Shown here piece after piece: positions 60,265 to 64,000 of a DNA stretch of 64,000 nt (position 1 is the first letter of the stretch; each line of letters starts with the position of its first letter). The stretch lies in the NCBI GenBank assembly GCA_003131315.1, contig PKUV01000059.1:49934-113933 (forward strand), in the 5' to 3' direction. The notes under the pieces were generated by a model that saw nothing but the letters and a program-made list of their open reading frames with translations, was not told the DNA's origin and made no database searches. The DNA comes from Acidobacteriaceae bacterium. Its GTDB lineage: Bacteria; Acidobacteriota; Terriglobia; Terriglobales; Acidobacteriaceae. The position numbers and the translations under genes are program-made.

Positions 60265-60350
60265 TTTGTAATTTTGTAATCGAGTAATTTTGTAATTTGA
60301 AACCAATTGGGGTTGAGATTACAAATTACAAATTACCAAATTACAAATTC
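60265..60350. repeat. Inverted repeat of TTTTGTAATTTTGTAAT units
   Basis: TTTTGTAATTTTGTAATCGA (left) with further TAATTTTGTAATTTG, facing TTACAAATTACAAATTACCA and AATTACAAATT. It is next to the start codon of the uracil-DNA glycosylase gene. Confidence 0.65.
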
Positions 60351-60373
60351 TCTTGCGCCACGGACACAGGAAC

Positions 60374-60411
60374 TTGACTAGTTTTGTGACTATGGTTAAT
60401 ATTATGGTCAC
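60374..60411 (+). promoter_or_regulatory. Candidate promoter and operator of the Phd-VapC operon
   Basis: -35 TTGACT (60374-60379), 17-base spacer, -10 TAATAT (60397-60402). The inverted arms GTGACTAT (60386-60393) and ATGGTCAC (60404-60411), one mismatch, bracket the -10. An antitoxin of the Phd type would be expected to repress here. Judged by eye only. Confidence 0.45.
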
Positions 60412-60448
60412 GTAAGGACGCCGTCGGCGGACTTGCCAGGTGACGGTT

Positions 60449-60688
60449 ATGAACGAAATTTCCATTTCAGAATTTAAGGCCAAGTGCCTTGGCTTGATTG
60501 AAGAGATCCACAAGACGCGGCAGCCCTTACGCATCACGCGTCACGGAAAACCGGTGGCCGAAGTGATTGCGGCCGGCCCGGATCGCACCCGCAAATTTGT
60601 TGGCGATTTGGTGGGAACGGGAAAGATTGTCGGAGACATCGTATCGCCCGCCATCGATCTTGAGGAGATGGAGGTCTACCGGAAGTGA
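60449..60688 (+). CDS. Phd/YefM-family antitoxin
   Basis: A 79-residue antitoxin: NEISISEFKAKCLGLIEEIH and TRQPLRITRHGKPVAEVIAA form the DNA-binding Phd/YefM domain, and a short C-terminal tail (LEEMEVYRK) should bind the toxin. I start at the ATG at 60449, preceded by AGGTGA; the GTG at 60440 adds three residues. Its stop overlaps the VapC GTG (GTGA), so the two proteins are coupled. Confidence 0.9.
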   Translation: MNEISISEFKAKCLGLIEEIHKTRQPLRITRHGKPVAEVIAAGPDRTRKFVGDLVGTGKIVGDIVSPAIDLEEMEVYRK

Positions 60689-61071
60689 ACCTGCTTCTCG
60701 ATACTCATATTTGGCTGTGGAGCAAATTGGAGCCGAAACGCCTGGGGCGGCGGGTGAACACCGAACTCTCCAACGTCGACAATGAACTCTGGCTGTCGTC
60801 GGTAAGCGTTTGGGAAGCGCTTGTGCTGATGCAGAAAGGCCGGGTTCGTGTCGAGAATCCGTTCGCATGGGTAAAGCGGGCCACGGAGCAATTGCGGGAG
60901 GCCCCATTGACGCACGAGATTGTGACCAGCGGCTTGGCGCTTGGCCTTCCCCATGCCGATCCGGCTGACCGCTTTTTGGCGGCAACTGCCAAGGTGCTGG
61001 GTCTAACGTTAGTCACGGCCGATCGCAATCTGCTGGATTTGAGCGAGATCGCTACTCTTCCCAACCGTTAG
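60685..61071 (+). CDS. vapC: VapC-family PIN-domain toxin
   Basis: A 128-residue PIN-domain ribonuclease. Acidic active-site residues are all present: Asp6 in LLLDTHIWLW, Glu44 in SVWEALV, Asp95 in HADPADRFLAATA and Asp113 in LVTADRNLL. VapC proteins cleave tRNA or rRNA unless bound by their antitoxin. It overlaps the Phd-type antitoxin by 4 bases. The module looks complete and functional. Confidence 0.93.
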   Translation: MNLLLDTHIWLWSKLEPKRLGRRVNTELSNVDNELWLSSVSVWEALVLMQKGRVRVENPFAWVKRATEQLREAPLTHEIVTSGLALGLPHADPADRFLAATAKVLGLTLVTADRNLLDLSEIATLPNR

Positions 61072-61239
61072 GGGCAGCCACTTCACCAGAAAGAATGGGA
61101 GAGGGGCTTCCTCAGGACATCCCCTTCCGCCGTTTGACGTTGCTCTTCGGGAGTCTTTACACTCAAGGTTGCGGCACATGCGTCGCAGCCGAGCAATTCC
61201 CTGCGACTCTGCTGCCGCTGCCGCTTTGGAAAGGTAACT

Positions 61240-62538
61240 GTGAGCCCCACTGAAACCAAAGAAAGCACCACCAAACGCGAGATTCAGGTTGAGATTCCGG
61301 TCGAGGATGTCAACCGGCAGACCGATTCGCTGATCCAGAAATATCAGAAGGTGGCGCGCATTCCCGGCTTCCGGCGCGGCCATGTTCCGGCGTCGATTAT
61401 TCGCCAGCGTTTTTCGGAAGAGATCAAGACCGACATGGTCGAAGCGCTGATCCCCCGCTTTTTCAAGCAAGAAGCTGAGCGGTTGAGCCTGCATCCGGTA
61501 TCGCAGCCGCGGGTCACCGACCTGCACCTGCACGATGGCGAGCCGCTGCGGTTCAAAGCCGCCTTTGAGGTGCTGCCGGAAATCAAGCTGGAAGGCTACA
61601 AAGAGCTGCGCGCCGATAAACCGGAGATCGCGGTTTCCGAGGCGGATGTGGAGCAGGCGCTCGCCGATCTGCGCGAGCGTCATGCCAGTTTCAATCCGGT
61701 GGAGGGCCGCGCCCTCGCCGATGGCGATTTCGCTCAGGTCTCGCTCGATGGCAATCCCAAGGCCGAACAAAAGTCCGACCAAGGAAAGATCGGCGAGGGC
61801 CAGCCCGTGCACATGGATGAAGTGCTGGTCGAAATCGCGGGCAAGGACACGATGCCGGAATTCACCGAACACCTGCGCGGGACCAGCCCCGGAGACGATC
61901 GGACCTTCGACGTGAACTATCCGGAAGACACGCAGGACAAGCGCCTGGCGGGGAAAACGTTCAGTTATGCGGTGAAGGTGCAGTCGATCAAACAGAAGAG
62001 CCTGCCGGAACTGAACGACGAGTTCGCCAAGCAACTCGGAGAATTCCAGACGGTGGACGATCTACGGAAGGCGATTCGCGAGCAGATCGAATCCGAACGC
62101 AAGCACCAGGCGGAACGCGATGCCAAGGAAAAGCTGGTGGTAGAACTGATTCAGCGGAACGATTTTGAAGTTCCCGATTCGTTGATCGAACAACAGATCG
62201 ACATCCGGCTGGAGCGGGGACTGCGCGCGCTGGCGGCGCAGGGCCTGACCGCCGAGCAGATGAAGAAAATGGATTTGTCGCGTCTGCGCGTGGGACAGCG
62301 CGAGCAGGCGATTCACGATGTAAGAGCTGCGCTGCTGCTCGAAAGGGTGGCGGAGGAAGAGAATGTGCAGGTCAGCGATGAAGAACTGGATCGGGAACTG
62401 GAATCGCTGGCAAGACAATCAAAGCAAACATCCGAAGCAGTACGCGCTCGTTTGACACGGGATGGGGGCCTCGATAGAATCCGGACAAGAATTCGCAACG
62501 AGAAGACCCTCGATTTTCTGTATCGCCAGTCCGCGTAA
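61240..62538 (+). CDS. tig: Trigger factor
   Basis: A 432-residue ribosome-associated chaperone and peptidyl-prolyl isomerase. The ribosome-docking motif is in IPGFRRGHVPASIIRQRF (about 42-58; most family members have GFRKGK). The PPIase domain follows (about 155-245) and the C-terminal helical arms to the end. It starts with GTG at 61240. It precedes clpP-clpX, the widespread tig-clpP-clpX order for folding and turnover of new proteins. Confidence 0.96.
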   Translation: MSPTETKESTTKREIQVEIPVEDVNRQTDSLIQKYQKVARIPGFRRGHVPASIIRQRFSEEIKTDMVEALIPRFFKQEAERLSLHPVSQPRVTDLHLHDGEPLRFKAAFEVLPEIKLEGYKELRADKPEIAVSEADVEQALADLRERHASFNPVEGRALADGDFAQVSLDGNPKAEQKSDQGKIGEGQPVHMDEVLVEIAGKDTMPEFTEHLRGTSPGDDRTFDVNYPEDTQDKRLAGKTFSYAVKVQSIKQKSLPELNDEFAKQLGEFQTVDDLRKAIREQIESERKHQAERDAKEKLVVELIQRNDFEVPDSLIEQQIDIRLERGLRALAAQGLTAEQMKKMDLSRLRVGQREQAIHDVRAALLLERVAEEENVQVSDEELDRELESLARQSKQTSEAVRARLTRDGGLDRIRTRIRNEKTLDFLYRQSA

Positions 62539-62616
62539 TGACGATGCGGACCATTTCGATCCTCCCCTGAGCCGACGAGACCGCCTTCAGGGCAGGAGTG
62601 TGGAAAGGGTGAACTG

Positions 62617-63201
62617 ATGCTGGTACCGATGGTAATCGAGTCGACGGGACGGGGCGAACGCGCCTATGACATTTACTCCCGTCTGCTCCGCGACAACATC
62701 ATCTTTATTGGCACGCCGATCGATGACAATATCGCCAACCTGGTAATCGCCCAGATGCTGTTCCTGGCGCAGGAAGACCCGGAGAAAGACATCCAGCTCT
62801 ACATCAACTCGCCGGGCGGGTCGATCACGGCGGGCATGGCGATCTACGACACGATGCAGTACGTGAAGAACGACGTGACCACGATCTGCATCGGTCAGGC
62901 GGCGTCGATGGCGGCGCTGCTGCTTTCGGCGGGCGAAGCCAAAAAGCGGCTGGCGCTGCCCAATTCGCGCATCCTGATCCACCAGCCCTCGATGGGCGGG
63001 CTGTCCGGACAGGCGACCGACATTGACATTCATGCCCGCGAGATTCTGCGGATGCGGGAGATTACTAATCAGTTACTGGCCAAGCACACCGGCCAGAAGC
63101 TGGATAAAGTGGAGAAGGACGTGGAGCGCGACTTCATCATGAACTCGCAGCAGGCCAAGGAATACGGAATCATCGACGATATCATCTATAAGACGAGATA
63201 G
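62617..63201 (+). CDS. clpP: ATP-dependent Clp protease proteolytic subunit
   Basis: A 194-residue serine protease forming a 14-mer barrel. Catalytic Ser97 ([11 protein letters not shown]), His122 ([10 protein letters not shown]) and Asp172 (VERDFIMNS) are present, as is the [13 protein letters not shown]-terminal region. It starts with an ATG at 62617 preceded by AAGGGTG. It lies between tig and clpX; ClpX is the ATPase that feeds it substrates. Confidence 0.97.
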   Translation: MLVPMVIESTGRGERAYDIYSRLLRDNIIFIGTPIDDNIANLVIAQMLFLAQEDPEKDIQLYINSPGGSITAGMAIYDTMQYVKNDVTTICIGQAASMAALLLSAGEAKKRLALPNSRILIHQPSMGGLSGQATDIDIHAREILRMREITNQLLAKHTGQKLDKVEKDVERDFIMNSQQAKEYGIIDDIIYKTR

Positions 63202-63369
63202 AGGGTATGATCGGCAGTTCGTGACGCTCAGTGCCAGCAGACGACCAGTACGAGCGGACGATCGGTGCCAGCAGGTCTCGGCGTTAGCGGAGCCGGCCGT
63301 GGGTTGAGAAGCAAAGCCTGGAGAAGGAATCGAGCAGCGGCCAGGCCACCAGAAAAGGAGTTAGGCCGA

Positions 63370-64000
<631 letters not shown>

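Overview
The window is a chromosomal segment of a high-GC Gram-negative bacterium, most likely an acidobacterium of the Terriglobia/Koribacter type. This assignment is inferred from gene content and was not searched. The signs are a split glycine dehydrogenase (gcvPA/gcvPB), DUF4097 and DUF2911 proteins, TonB-C and M48 proteins with signal peptides, a clpP-clpX pair directly after tig, many TPR proteins, and intergenic spaces filled with families of short palindromic repeats. I saw no rRNA, tRNA, CRISPR array, prophage or complete insertion sequence.

Layout. 1-7.6 kb: two TPR proteins, then rnc, two tandem signal peptidase I genes and an AsmA-like giant on the plus strand. 7.7-11.4 kb: on the minus strand, an amidohydrolase of the D-aminoacylase family translationally coupled to an APC permease, and a STAS protein. 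11.6-16 kb: a peptide-type ABC permease pair (DppC-like and DppB-like) split by an A/T-richer insert carrying a convergent AbiEi/AbiEii toxin-antitoxin pair and three perfect palindromes that share one core. 16-24 kb: CorC/HlyC membrane protein, HlyD adaptor, DUF4097 protein, S-adenosylmethionine-cleaving DUF62 enzyme, lactate permease, DUF2911. 24-29 kb: small proteins, two HicB-like orphans, acyl-CoA dehydrogenase and thiolase (fatty-acid oxidation), hemerythrin. 29.4-34 kb: complete glycine cleavage operon gcvT-gcvH-gcvPA-gcvPB. 34.3-41.4 kb: Cys-rich protein, methylmalonyl-CoA mutase large subunit, exported agmatinase homologue, TonB-C protein, M48 protease. 41.7-46.6 kb: Flp pilin, a NarL-type response regulator and its histidine kinase, and a second kinase with a decayed ATPase domain. 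46.7-49.5 kb: HigBA-type module whose toxin frame is broken by one TGA, rlmN, PsiE. 49.8-58.2 kb: M16 protease, membrane spermidine-synthase-like protein, envelope proteins, M20 amidohydrolase, bacilliredoxin. 58.3-64 kb: murB, family 5 uracil-DNA glycosylase, a Phd/VapC pair, tig, clpP and the start of clpX.

How it fits together. Most of the window is housekeeping: protein export and turnover, one-carbon metabolism, cell wall and acyl-CoA oxidation. The accessory signal lies in toxin-antitoxin remnants (AbiE, HigBA, Phd-VapC, two solitary HicB) and in at least nine repeat families that occupy nearly every intergenic gap and often supply stop codons to the genes they abut. The most unusual locus is 12.5-15.1 kb, where the AbiE pair and its palindromes separate two ABC permease genes that normally lie side by side.
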